Below, one piece after another: positions 23,401 through 35,246 of a DNA stretch of 64,000 bases (position 1 is the stretch's first letter; every line of letters begins with the position of its first letter). A model generated the notes under the pieces. That model worked only from the letters and a program-made list of their open reading frames with translations. It was not told where the DNA came from and searched no databases. This DNA comes from Alentia gelatinosa (taxonomy: Eukaryota; Annelida; Polychaeta; Phyllodocida; Polynoidae), in NCBI GenBank assembly GCA_950022655.1, contig OX465588.1:20384527-20448526 (forward strand), read 5' to 3'. A program made the translations under genes and the position numbers.

Positions 23401-25077
23401 ACTGCTGTAGTTCGGGCAATATAAATTCCTACTTCCATCATGGAAATAGGCTTGATCCATTAAATAATGAGATGTAACTCTTTTAGAACCCCCCTCCCTC
23501 ACCAACACATCTCTTGTACCCTCTAATATGGTGATAGTTTGGATGCTTTCCTTAAAGATAACTCTCTAAGGTAAGAGATATCCTAAGTCATAGATGTCAT
23601 CTTTCCTTGATGAACTGATACAGGGAAGGGAATATGTTAGATGGTAGTTTTCATTGGTGTTTTCAGACACCTCCTTGGGTCCATCATTTTGGGATTGTTC
23701 CTAAAATCTACATTATCTTAACCAGACACTGTGTTCTTCTTTAATGTGATTATCGACACAACATATTCTAAATCAGGAGAATTAGTTCATGCATACAGGA
23801 CACACAATGCTTGCCTCCTCCCGTTAGTTATTAAGATAAGCTTCTTACTCGTTGGATTTGTCCTTAGATTAAATCTGTCTTTAGTTTGATCTATTGATCA
23901 GAAAGACAAATCTAACATCTTACTCTCAGCAGGCTTCATAAATCATCATCTTACAGGATACCTCACTTATCCCTGTGTTTCCTGCTTGCATGTCAACCTC
24001 ATCTTATAGATTCCTTTTCGCCGTAATGTGACCTGGTGACTGTTTTGTGGATCTAAAATCTCATTACCAAATTAAGCAACCGAAGACCTCATCACAATTG
24101 ACCCAATTACTGCAATTATTACATGAAATTTAGCCCTATGATCTAGACATATTTGTACCTATCTGTCACTCATTCTTAATACTTAACCAAATTCCTTTGC
24201 CTCCACAAAATAATGTCTTGCTTTAAGTAGAGGCTAGTATGATACGCCCTTTATTATAAAAAACTGTACATCGTGGTGTTATCCTTCATGACCTTATACA
24301 GATAAATGGAGAATTACCTTTTTTAATTTCAGATATCTGTCGATGTCAGCACCCGATGTGATTGATAACACTGCATAGAGGCTCCATCATGGTGAATGCA
24401 TACTGGATAGTTCATGTATCCCGTTATAGTATACGCAGTTAACAATTTTAAAATTTTATCTTGATAGAGAAATATTCCTCTTTTGTTCTAAAAGGGAATC
24501 GAGAAATGAGAGTTATCGGGATTCAGGTTGCTTTACCATTCAGCACCGATATATAGCAGCACTGATTCAGCCCTACAGAGTGACAGTCAAGTTTTCCCTG
24601 ATGTGCTATATTGCGACACCCCATGTGGCGGTTTCTATGAACTTTAAAACATTTTATCTGGCCATCTGCATTAATACAACCCAAAAGTTTCTTCTTTGAA
24701 ACTCTATATCCCTGATAACCGCATGTACATAATACTGATACCCATATCGGTAATGTTTGGGGCTAGACGTATATTGAGGCTAGATATCTGTTTTAGGCTC
24801 ATCTAAAGTGTATCACTCTCATCCAATCAAAAGCATGCATGGCTGAATTTCATTGGATCAGAATGAGAATCGAGACAACAAACCGACCTTTGGTTTGTTT
24901 ATAGATGCTCGCTGTAGACTGACCAAATCCCTTTTGCTCTAAATAACTATAGATGTTTAAAATGGAATATAATGCATTTATGTATCATTGGTAACATCAC
25001 ACACAAGAAAAAGCATTAGACACAACCATTTCTTGAGTTGGTTAGAATTATATTGGGCGATTTACTCAGCAATGTTT
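20496..25077. other. Long gene-poor interval
   Basis: About 4.6 kb without a convincing gene. An ATG-initiated frame of 128 codons at 21671-22057 (plus) is the longest, and its product has no motif, signal peptide or transmembrane pattern that I recognise. Near 20630 GGGATTCGAAATCC resembles a tRNA B box, but no cloverleaf can be drawn. Confidence 0.4.
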
Positions 25078-25440
25078 TGTTAATAAAAAAGCAGAAATAT
25101 ATACACAATATTGACTGGTTTCAGGTACAAGCGGTAGTATGCTCCGAGGAGTTGACGCGTAGTAATATCCGAGCGTATGCGAGGATATTGCGCAGAGGCA
25201 ACTCCGAGGAGCATACAGCTGCTTTTATCTGAAACCAGTCTATATTGTATTTATTATCCACCTTTTCTGGGCAAGTGACATGTCGATATCAGTTCATTTT
25301 AGTTATGCATTATTTTGTCGTACGTACTATTTTTCCGTATGCGCCACCCGGAGCATACAACATATCCGTATGCTCCGGGTATGTCCATACAAACTCCCTA
25401 TGCCTTTTCTATGGACACTTTGTATTAGGTGGATAATAAA
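25078..25440 (+). mobile_element. Hairpin-iteron element A2
   Basis: Hairpin (about 25100-25262) with arms carrying ACTGGTTTCAG and GTATGCTCCGAGG and their complements, and the core GTTGACGCGTAGTAATATCC. Its outer flank is ATTGTATTTATTATCC. After a spacer come CCGTATGCGCC and CCGTATGCTCC with an inverted GGAGCATAC (25338-25382). The right end TTCTATGGACACTTTGTATT then GGATAATAAA is shared with A1 and A3. The iteron motif matches the hairpin motif of the same element. It lies about 230 bp upstream of the GT92 exon. Confidence 0.75.
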
Positions 25441-25595
25441 AGTTAAGATGTAGATGTTAAGATATTTAGAATATAGAGAATACAACGAGATTCTTTAAGG
25501 AAGTTTTATAAAGTTTTGTATGTGTTGTTTTATGTGTTTGTTCGGTGTTATCGGCTGAAAATCATGTAAACCATATATGAATCCTTTATACGTCA

Positions 25596-25601
25596 ATAAA
25601 G
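25596..25601 (+). promoter_or_regulatory. Possible polyadenylation signal AATAAA
   Basis: CAATAAAG lies at about 25594-25601, followed by GAACGCTTTACC and a run of seven A residues. It resembles the 3' end of an unidentified plus-strand transcript or of a retroposed cDNA. It lies within the presumed last intron upstream of the GT92 exon, so its meaning is uncertain. Confidence 0.25.
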
Positions 25602-25667
25602 AACGCTTTACCAAAAAAATCCCTCTCTCTGTCCTTTGAATTTCAACATGTCCCTTTCCCATTACAG

Positions 25668-27068
25668 GCGACGTCGTGCCTGGCGGCGGTGTCTGCCCGA
25701 AACCTCGGCTTGGTGTTCGTCTCTCTCATCATCTTCATCACTCTCCACAGCTCCATCGCCTTGTACAACCTGAGGAACCTGTCTGTCCCTACACCCCGCT
25801 GCCTAATTCGGGAGTTAAGTGATGCCTCCACGGTCACAACTCAGGCCGTAACAGAGCCAGTACAACCACGGAAAAACCTCGTGTCCACAACAGGCAACAA
25901 GAACATCGACCTCTGGATCAACTCCGCCATCTTGGACACACGAGCCAATCGGACGCGCGTTCATATATTCGGCGTGGAGCGAAGGAACGCAGTGAAGAGC
26001 GAATTCTTCTGTCGTTGGAAATACTCCACGGACGATTCCATTGATGGGGCTTATGTCGAAATACGATCTGAACATAACCTTGTGGATTCCCACTGGCCAC
26101 ACTGGGGTCCTGTCTTCGCTAGCCATTTCACGTGCCGCATTCCTCTAGGTGTTTCCTTAGATTCAATCTCGCTTGTATCACGAGATGGTGGTGCTAGGTA
26201 TGAAAACATCCCAATAGACAGTGGCGAAAAGCAGAACCCCAGGAGACCCTTGGCAGTATGCGTAAAGCCCGCCACCAGTGCCCTGAGCGTGCTCCGCCTG
26301 GTGGAATGGTTTGAAACCATCAGGGCCGCCGGGATATCTCACGTGATCATGTACCACACCGACGTCATGGGGAACGGACGCTACGTTCTGGAATACTACC
26401 AGAAGCTGGGCGTGCTAACGTTGGTGTCCTATCCATTCCTCTTCGCCATTTTAGAGCGTGTGGACACTGACACTGCTAACCTCTCTGGCCAGGATAGGTA
26501 CGCAGTCTACCAACAGGTTTATCTGGCGGCTCTACAAGACTGCCTGCATAGGTTCAGACCCTCATACGAGCATCTCCTCTTTATGGATATCGATGAGGTT
26601 CTGCTGCCAATGAAAACAGAATCTCTGGAGGTCACTGTCAAGCGACTAAAAGCACGGACAAATAACGTTGCTGGGTTCCTATTCCTCACCTCCTGGCATT
26701 TCGAGGATTTCGGTGCCAAAAAGAATGACAATGCAGTAGAGAAACTCTACATTCACAAATACATTGAAGGCACCGAGCCGATTGATAACCAACCGAAATG
26801 TGTGGTTGTGACAGACCTCGCGGAGGCAGTGAACTTCCATGGTGTGACGAGCACGTTTAGGGATAAATACGAGGTGAACCAGGTTGTGCCGTGGCAGGAG
26901 TACGGCTACCTGCTTCATTTCAGGGGAAAGTGTGATGAGAAGTTTGAGAAGAAGCGCTGTGTTGAAGAGCTTCTACCAAAACACAGACCAGACCCGGTCC
27001 TATTGAGGTACAGAGACAAGGTGGTGAGCGGAATTAAGAAAGTCATTGAAATCATACAGCTTCACTGA
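25668..27068 (+). CDS. Glycosyltransferase family 92 (GT92) protein, 3' terminal exon
   Basis: Encodes most of a type II membrane GT92 enzyme, a family of Golgi glycosyltransferases that includes nematode and insect galactosyltransferases acting on N-glycan core fucose. Counting from Val at 25689, a hydrophobic signal-anchor lies at about residues 5-27 (LGLVFVSLIIFITLHSSIAL). A stem with sequons follows, and the catalytic domain begins near 186 (RPLAVCVKP). It includes VEWFETIRAAGISHVIMYH, a DRYAVYQQVYLAALQDCLHR helix, and FMDIDEVLLP with the DxD-like Asp300-Ile-Asp302 metal site. The frame has no upstream ATG. A pyrimidine-rich tract ending TTACAG at 25662-25667 is a good acceptor, so the start is in an unseen upstream exon. 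The stop is TGA at 27066. The exact acceptor substrate cannot be told from sequence. Confidence 0.87.
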   Translation, partial: ATSCLAAVSARNLGLVFVSLIIFITLHSSIALYNLRNLSVPTPRCLIRELSDASTVTTQAVTEPVQPRKNLVSTTGNKNIDLWINSAILDTRANRTRVHIFGVERRNAVKSEFFCRWKYSTDDSIDGAYVEIRSEHNLVDSHWPHWGPVFASHFTCRIPLGVSLDSISLVSRDGGARYENIPIDSGEKQNPRRPLAVCVKPATSALSVLRLVEWFETIRAAGISHVIMYHTDVMGNGRYVLEYYQKLGVLTLVSYPFLFAILERVDTDTANLSGQDRYAVYQQVYLAALQDCLHRFRPSYEHLLFMDIDEVLLPMKTESLEVTVKRLKARTNNVAGFLFLTSWHFEDFGAKKNDNAVEKLYIHKYIEGTEPIDNQPKCVVVTDLAEAVNFHGVTSTFRDKYEVNQVVPWQEYGYLLHFRGKCDEKFEKKRCVEELLPKHRPDPVLLRYRDKVVSGIKKVIEIIQLH

Positions 27069-28879
27069 TATGATAGAAGATAGAGGTTAGCTTCACTGAC
27101 AGAGTCAGTATGATATTACTGAGTATAACTGAGGCAGTATATTTACACTGATATATCCAGTGGATACAATATAGCTTCACTAATACAGTCATTAAGATGG
27201 TACAGATTCACTGCAATTCTCACACTGTCAATTTAAGATATTGCTCTAATTGATGAATTTCAATGAAGATGAAACAATGTTACATGTAAATTAGATATTA
27301 ATACAATACAGCAAATATGCTTAAGCATCCATGGCTAATGATCAACGTATCTACTATCAGTGTGTTATGAAATACTACTGTTTAAAAGATAGAGAGGATT
27401 ATCTGAGCGAGAAAATGAATCTTAGGAAAACTGAGAAGTTAACTCTACTCAATATATCTCTTATCTTATACTGTTTTGCCTATGTCAAGCAGGAACGGAC
27501 ATATAAACGGGCTAAACAATGTTACTATTGAAGATCATTCCCCTGAGATATATTTTTTCATGAATGATAATGCTGGAAACTAGCTGCGAGAATTGTGGCA
27601 AGACGGAAGGCGATACAAATATGGGCAAATTACCTTGGCGCATATGTTAAAGCATTGCAACCAATGATTCAAATATCCGTTTTCTATTTAATATTTCCTG
27701 TTTGCTTGTCTATTGATATCTGTCACGTACCTTTGGTATCATCTAAGCAATTTGCACTGGGTTTGGACGGAGGATACCCGATTAACGGAAAATAATACGA
27801 TTCTGGGTTGATATAAACAGGACATGCTTGCCACTCATGACAGGACATGCTTGCCGCTGTCGGCATTAAGCTTCAGGATTTGCACCATTGTTTGGGACAG
27901 CTGTGAATATATGTATATATCGAAAAATTTATATTCGTCTATGAGATAACGTGCTCAGAATTCATTGCTGTTCTTTGACCAAATTCACGAAGTAGAGCAT
28001 GTTTGTGTTCCTTGAGTCCCATTCACCATGAAGTAAAATGTTCTTTTACAGACCTGTGGATCTATAATCATTATATCCTCTTTATATGTTTGTATAAGAA
28101 AGGCAGCAACATGGAAACACCCAACAACACGTATTCCTTCAGTCCCAATAGGCTTCGAATAGTTGCTAGAGGTTGTGATATACAGGTCACTAAATGAGTG
28201 CCTGAAGAAAGGAGTATATTGTGTCTATACATAGGGGAATAGGTGGCATATCGTGTGTCGCCTGGTTCACTATGATCTATGTCTTCACGGAACTGTAGGC
28301 TTCGTGGTCGTACTTCCTCAGTCTAAACACTGAGTGTTTCCCCAACTTTAAGTCCGGTGGATCCCTGTGGTCAATTCTGCCAATGGTGGATTTTGCTTCA
28401 GCTAATACGACAGGCGCGAAGAATCAAAGTATATTGGCGTTTACCTTCAATAAATATATTGGGATTTTTGTCCTCCAAAAAGTTCTGTCTATGAAATCTT
28501 TGCCATGGTGGTATATAAAGTATACTGATTGTCAACAAGTAAATATTTTGTATTGCGTGCCGATAGGCCATCTCTACAATAACTATAGGTATGCTCACAG
28601 CACAAATATAACTGCCGAAATAGGTACCTGTCGTCGTATCATAACGAATGAATGACCTGGTTCCTGAAGTATTGACCATTTCCCTATTCTTCAGTATATT
28701 CTTTGTCATATTTATTATGAATAACTGGCATGTATTTAAAATTGTTATATGTCCTACCTTCTTAATATGCCCTCTATAAAGCAAAGAATCAATATGCCAC
28801 CGTTGACTCGCGAGAAACTATCACTAATTATCATATCTGGCTCTAAAACAAACATTTAGATATCATTTTGATCATTACT
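27069..28879. other. Probable 3' UTR of the GT92 gene, then gene-poor DNA
   Basis: Immediately downstream is AT-rich sequence with repeated TTCACTGA and CAGTATATT phrases. It is likely UTR, but no canonical AATAAA appears until about 28449. Short frames (27331, 27595, 28003, 28383) have no recognisable products. Confidence 0.4.
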
Positions 28880-29120
28880 TTTATAGAGGAAACCTATGAA
28901 ATGTTAGGGTCAGAGCTCGTATCCCATCGAGTTTAAATCGTGTAGTAATTCACAAGGCGAAGTCACGTGAATTACGTAGCGATTCAAACGAGATGGGATC
29001 GAGCTCTGACGCTAAACTTGAATGGGTTTCTGAATTATCTCACCCTTCATATTAACTAATAGGTTGGTATTTTTGACATAATCCCCCATTGGATATTTAT
29101 CCTAAATAACTCATGGGCGT
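28880..29120 (+). mobile_element. Hairpin element B2
   Basis: Nearly perfect hairpin, arms about 28889-28950 and 28965-29031. It includes GTCAGAGCTCGTATCCCATC and its complement, the core CGTGTAGTAATTCACAAGGC, and an outer GAAACCTATG / CATGGGTTTC-type extension. The 3' flank to about 29120 matches B1 in inverse complement (CTCACCCTTCATATTAACTA, CCCCCATTGGATATTTAT). GGGTACGAGTCC at the far end echoes the hairpin motif CTCGTATCCC in inverse complement. Non-coding. Confidence 0.7.
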
Positions 29121-29241
29121 TGGGTACGAGTCCCCAATCTTATGTCTATGGAGAAAAAATACCAGGGGTGAGATGATAATTCCTGCTCCACACGCAGGGG
29201 TAATGATCTTACGAGCTTTATCACGATTGATCAAGATGCAA

Positions 29242-29546
29242 CCAGGGACCTGTTTCAGTAGTTTTGTGACATGTCTAGATGGCGTCTGTGACACCATACG
29301 GACAGATCACAAGATTGCAATCGATGACACGCAGAGTTTCACTCACTTCTCATAGGAATTAAGCAATGACACTTTAACGTGAGTGAGGAATACATCTAAT
29401 CTATAATCGTTCCAAATATGAAGAATATTGGCCACTCTGATTTTCTGATATTTGCTAGTCTTTTTCCGCTGTTGCTTGCACTGTTGGTGCCGCTGTTGAT
29501 GTCTGTCTATGCCTAATGTCACGAGACTACTGAAACAGGTCCCTGG
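29242..29546. mobile_element. MITE with CCAGGGACCTGTTTCAGTAGT ends (305 bp)
   Basis: Left end CCAGGGACCTGTTTCAGTAG then TTTTGTGACAT; the right end is its inverse complement with about three mismatches over 31 bp. A partial relative (ACAGGGACCTGTTG) occurs near 30275. No coding capacity. Target duplication is not clear. Confidence 0.7.
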
Positions 29547-31622
29547 TGTGCACTACAAGACACTACACAACCCTGCCAGGCAAAGAATATCTTGTCGGTG
29601 GAATCAGCACTAAAAACAAACTCCTTATTACGTTATGGGGAGGAAATATGCACAGGAACGTCATTCCCTCCATGGAAATGTAACATTCTATGGAAATGTT
29701 TTTTCCATCTGAAAGGTGAAATACATAAATTTCTGGACTGCAGGATTTTGATGAGCGTGGAGGATTTCTAGGTTCTGTACAGTGCAGTATGTACAGTGGA
29801 TCATATGCGGAACATTTCAGATTGGATGCTAGACTACAATATCATCGCCATATGAGACAATATTTTCATTGATTGTATACTGGGACACTGCTTGAATCTT
29901 AACCACTCTCACCAATTTGTTCCGTTAAAGGTGTGCTCGCGAGAGCTAATGACACTTCATTGACCTAATCTGATGGAAAATTACACCGACTACACTAATT
30001 ATTCAGAGTACACACTGAATCTAGGATAGGGGACTGAAACCTTACACGCGAGTATTTCACGAGACAAGCGAAGACTAGATACCTTCCTTTCTGTGCTGGG
30101 AATTAGGGCAGACTTTGTAGGTTTCGCCGGCGGGTGTTTTAAGACCTTCACACTCCAAACTTTTCCTCCCCTACTCGAACGTTACGCTTGACATACGGCG
30201 AAGTCTCATTTGTCACCACGCTATGTTATATACCTGACAATACAAGATCTCAAAGTAACTACGTTTGAGAGCATGATACAGGGACCTGTTGTATGATTTA
30301 AAGCCGTACAGGAAGACCCTATTCTGTATGCAAATGAGACCCAGAGACTATGTAGATCAACTTTGTTCAACACTTATGCATGACCTTCCGTCAGAGAAGA
30401 CTATCTTAGCGAATAGGCTTGGATATTATGAAACTATCGTACGTGGTCTCCCTGTAGCCTGCACTGCAGTAAGCATAACCTACCCAACAGACGCAAAATT
30501 TGTTTGATAATAGTTACAGGGAGATTATAGATAGCTCGGTCTGCTTAATACGTACATATATCCGTTTACACCGAATGAGTTGATACACGCTCCCTATGAG
30601 TTTTCATTAGACACTTTGTGGATAATGAAAGAAGAGAAAACAACAGGCTATATGTACATGTATAACCATTGATAAACCCTACGTCATTGAAACATTTTGA
30701 AAAACGGTTAGGATGGAAGGGGTCAATGATAACTAAGATGTACAGTATTCACAGTAATTGGCCTTCGGGAAACATCAAGACCTTTGAATAAGGAAGATTA
30801 AGAAGCAGGATGGGTCTCTACAGCCCTGCATAGAAGCGCTTCCCTCAATCTAAATGTTCCATGTGTCAGCTGGTGGTGTTACCTGGCGACAAAAGAGTGA
30901 AGCATCGTTAACGACCATGCTTGATTCTTCACAAAATCATGTACTTCCCTAATAGAGCTACAATAACTCCATTGTAATATCACTATGATCAACATGGACC
31001 GAGACGTTCTAGGACGGGTGTGCTCACAGCCGATTTTCGATGGGGATAATCTACGTGAGGATCTGTGATAAAAACGAGGCAGGCGGTAATTCTGTGAGTC
31101 TGGCGCGATCAGAAGAGTGCAACAGCCTATCGCGACATCTAGTGTATATGCGATGGGTTGTAATGTACACACAGCGATAAACATGATCGTCCCAATACAG
31201 GGCATCAACTATCACAGCGTGATACCAGTGATGGGGTTCTAGAAGTTAGTCCTAGGCAATTTCGCCACACTGTGCGATATTAAGTACTACGATTTTCTAC
31301 CCCACCGACTGTGTTGCAGATCCAGTCGTCGGTCAACTGGGGGGGGGGGGGGTCATTGGCGAGGGATATCATCTGACCACTTATCTATGTAACAGGGAGG
31401 GTTTTATAGTAGTGACGATCTTTAATAGTGACCGTTTCCATTGCACAGCTATGGCCTTGTCTATGAAACACCACCTAGGAGGACTCAGGTTCTTTGATTT
31501 ATCGGCCGCGATTTCTGGACATCCGACTGCAATTCATAGGTGACAAAGGTACATGTCCGCAGGGGGCATTTTCTGATCTTGGGCAGATTTCTAGAGGGGG
31601 ATGCCATACTGACTGACTCCAT
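29547..31622. other. Gene-poor interval with remnant of an A element
   Basis: No supported gene. 30540-30630 carries CGTACATATATCCGTTTACA followed by CTCCCTATGAGTTTTCATTA and GACACTTTGTGGATAATGAAA. This is the iteron-plus-terminus part of family A without a recognisable hairpin. A G14 run lies at 31339-31352. Confidence 0.5.
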
Positions 31623-32030
31623 TAAAGCTCAATGCCCATCTACCGATTTCGGTGCATTTATGTACCTTTGTCGGCGACAAACGGATAGTAATTTGTCTCA
31701 GCCAAGGCATCCTAACAGAGTCGCCTGTAGTCGGTAGATGTAGGACAGCTAGGCAAGGGTAAGCCACCGATTAGTGAACCATCTCCTTCAGATGTCCTTT
31801 TATCGCCGACAAGTTGTGGTTTCTATGTTCCAAAATCGGTGGCGAAAAGTTTATCAACATGTTGATAAATCTAGTCGCCGACAACGGAACGTTGGTATAA
31901 ATAGGACTTGATTGGGTGGCTGATACGGGCTTAGGGGTTATATAATTTGCCTGCGACAAGTTCGCCAACTCCTATATGATTTGTGAACTAATCGTTCAAT
32001 CCTGAATTGGTAGATGGGCATTGGGCTTTA
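31623..32030 (+). mobile_element. MITE family C, copy C3
   Basis: Largest of the three copies (about 408 bp). It starts TAAAGCTCAATGCCCATCTA and ends TAGATGGGCATTGGGCTTTA. It contains an extra internal segment with a small hairpin, TTTATCAACATGTTGATAAA, and GTCGCCGACAA motifs in both orientations. Same orientation as C1. Confidence 0.75.
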
Positions 32031-35000
32031 GAGGCCTCGCCTGAGCTTTAATTGATCTTTTGTCATGATGGTGTTGTAACGTGACTCCCAATCGTGTTTA
32101 GGCATAAATTTATAGAAATAATGAGTTAATTTCAAGGTTCTTATTGTGCCCTATAACGATTTTTAGAAATATTCAAAATATAGTCCATGTGCTGCGATTT
32201 CGTTATTTTTGATAAAACATTGATTATTCAGTGGCGCCACCTGTGATAACATCAGTACTACCCCCCCCCCCCCCCCCCCACACACACCTTTTATAGTTGA
32301 TCATCACTGAGGTCCCCAATCGTTCCATAGTTTGTATCGCCCAGCCTTAAGACGAGTATACGAGTATAAGTCAGCGAGGGCGCGGCGGCAAAACCGGGTA
32401 ACGCAGCCAGCGCCACCTCTCGGCGCGACTGGGAATCAATGTCTATGACGTGTGCATCTGACGTCACGCCGCCACCCACACCAAAACTTTTTCAATGACT
32501 GTCGTTCCTCCAGCCTAATATCTGGACACGTTATTTTACCTCCTTGTCTTTTAGGTATAAAGTATACCCTGTTATACTATGTGTCACTAAAGTATCCCTG
32601 TTATACTACATGTCAAGTTACACATTGAATAAATTGTCTTAACTGCCGTCGCGCCTCTCGTCTTATTTATAATTGATCATAGATTATTAAACAAACCCCT
32701 GTTGGTGTTCTTGTATGCGTGACCCATGAGGAGTTTTTGTCCACTTCTCTGCTGTTATTGGGAATAACAGGTCTGTAGAGTGTATTTATACCTACCTACA
32801 TGCAATTTCCAACTGTATTACTTATTGCCTTACTATGAATTGATCAGCTAATGTCTCTTTTGGATGGACTGGCAATTTCAAGCAACGCGTCGAAATTGGA
32901 AAGAAAGTAAGCGAACTGTACATATTACAGCGACGCAATACCGGAAGCAAGAAAAAGATCAGTGGCACATTGTTTACTTTCTTCTGACGCAAAATTGCAT
33001 AGCGAGTCGAAATTGAAATGTTGGGATTGATAGGAACTTATTAGAACCTATCTTCAAAAGACCACTATATTTATCCGATGGCTAGGGGCTGGTATGAACT
33101 AATTGTCATCTGACAATCCGATAATGTCCTCTCTGATCCGTGTTATTTTTATAAGAATATTCGCCATTGATATTTAACGTTATAATTGGATACCTTTCAC
33201 TTCGTTATGAGCAATGTAACGTGTTATTTCAGAGTACCAACCAACCGGATACAAATCACCTGACTTGTAGAATGATTTGAGTTTCAAATTACAGATTTCC
33301 TCATAGCACGCCATCTTTACAAACCCAATTGATCGATGAAGAAAATCTAAGTTTTCACTTAAAAAATAAAGAAATTCAATTGAAAGTTTCTTGAGTCCTA
33401 CCATGAACGCCAAGGTATCCAATGAAGTCAATGGTCAAATAAGTTTTGATTCTAACAGTCTAGGAATCTATATTCATTGTACTCAATCAAGTATTGTTCA
33501 CCTTCTTTGTCCTTGTCCACATCAAATCTAAGACAGGACAAAAACAATGCAGTACAATGTGAGGAATAACGAGATGAGTCAGTCATGAGAGGTATTCTTA
33601 CGCAGTTGTATCTGTTTTACGTCTGGTAACAGTATGGTTCAGGGGATCAGAAAAGCTTCAACAGAGAGGTGTCACTGAGCCTGTGGCTATGGGCGTGGCA
33701 CCAGTAGATTTCTTATCCTGCCTAACTTTCATACAGGTGAATAACTAAAACCCATCCCATTGTATATGGTATATTTTTCTGTTCTATTATCTTTATAGAG
33801 CGGACCTTTGACATTTTACTTTTGATCACATCTAGACTTTCCGTAAGATAACTATAAAGGGTAAACTGCGCATACAATGCCTCTTGGTTTCTTGCTCATT
33901 GATTGGTGGCTGCTGAGCATGTAATGCGCATGAGCCATGTGCCGGAAGTTATGTCGGCCAGACGCGGTGATCCCTTTTGTGGGCACGCTAGTCGCCATGA
34001 CACCTGCGCCCTGTGCCTGATTACGACCAGGTACCAGCGATGTTTGTAAGGTAAACACCAAGAATACTGGGAAGCATATCATGGACGTCTAACGGTCTTA
34101 ACCAAGTCTACAGCACAAAGATTTCTAATTGACGGAACCCATTCCAATAAGATGTGCAATTTAATCATTTCATCTTTTGAGTATCATCTACTATAAAAAA
34201 GAACGTACATCGTTGAAAATCGTTTGGTAGATGTACGATCGAGGAAAATCTAAATACTTCAATGTCCTATATATCAATCAAGTAGGCTACTGCAAAATTG
34301 TACAGTTCACAGCAGTCTGAAACTGAGTGAAATCATAAAGACCTGCAAAGGCCAAACGATCGTAACCATTTAAAAACCCGTGTTTATGTATCTTAAAACG
34401 TCAGATATGCTCCAATTAGCCATATGTCATCAACAAGTATAGAGAATACCTATCATAGTTGATTATAAAATATAAACTCATACTGCGTGATATAAACTAA
34501 TGTTGATTGATGTTCTTTGTGAGAGACTAAATGCACAAGTCAGTTATTTCAGTTATTTGGGTTTTTAAAGAACAATTCCTTATTGACACATATTCATGAA
34601 ACAATTTAGAGTCATTATTATAGCCATTACATGTAATAGATACATAGAAAGAAGAAAAATTGTGGATTCAGATGAATGTAACTTTGTGTCAAGGAAAACA
34701 CGATCCTACACTTTTTACTAGAATGTTTTCCTTTAAGTGAGTTTTGGGGATTTCTATGACGATGGCTCTACAGTATTCCTACAGAAGACCTCATGAAAAT
34801 CACATAGAAGGACATACTTTTTGGAAGTCTTGGCCCTAACTAGCCTAAGTCCAATTGGTTCTTAATTGTAAATTGAGCTTAAATCTATGCCTAAGCCGCT
34901 ACTATTTCTTAACTCAGGTCGATAATCAACTCCAACAGGCTGGACCTGAAAATATTTGTAACCCACCTACCAAATCTCTTATTTTACAATTTTCGCTGCA

Positions 35001-35045
35001 TTACTCAAAATATGTCTATCTGTCATCAGTATTCTACCTGTCATA
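32031..35045. other. Gene-poor interval
   Basis: A C19 run followed by CA repeats lies at 32261-32287, next to a CpG-rich patch at 32365-32470. Two loosely inverted blocks around TCGAAATTG lie at 32875-33020. Short minus-strand frames (33180-33431, 33852-34082) have no family I recognise. Confidence 0.4.
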
Positions 35046-35246
35046 ATGTCATCTTTTAATAAGACTATTCATTGGCAGTCCAGGTCGTGTCATAATTTTA
35101 ATAAGGATAAATTTGTAAACCTTATGTTGTTACATGCCAAGCTTTTTATCCACAGGCAAAATCTGTTTAACTTAAACAATTTAGATGTTGCACTCTTTGT
35201 AAGAGAATTGAAACAAAAGATTGCAGTCGAGAAAACTGATCTGTAA
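35046..35246 (+). pseudogene. Possible C-terminal fragment of a LINE ORF2
   Basis: An ATG-initiated frame of 66 codons contains LLHAKLFIHRQNLF followed by FVRELKQ. This resembles the C-terminal tail common in some animal LINE ORF2 proteins (LLLHAKxxIHKxKF...F..EL). The length and isolation make it a fragment at most. It could be a chance similarity. Confidence 0.4.

Noticed and set aside
25643..26918. Minus-strand frames of up to 103 codons opposite the GT92 exon
   Set aside because: Antisense shadows of a GC-rich coding exon, without motifs.
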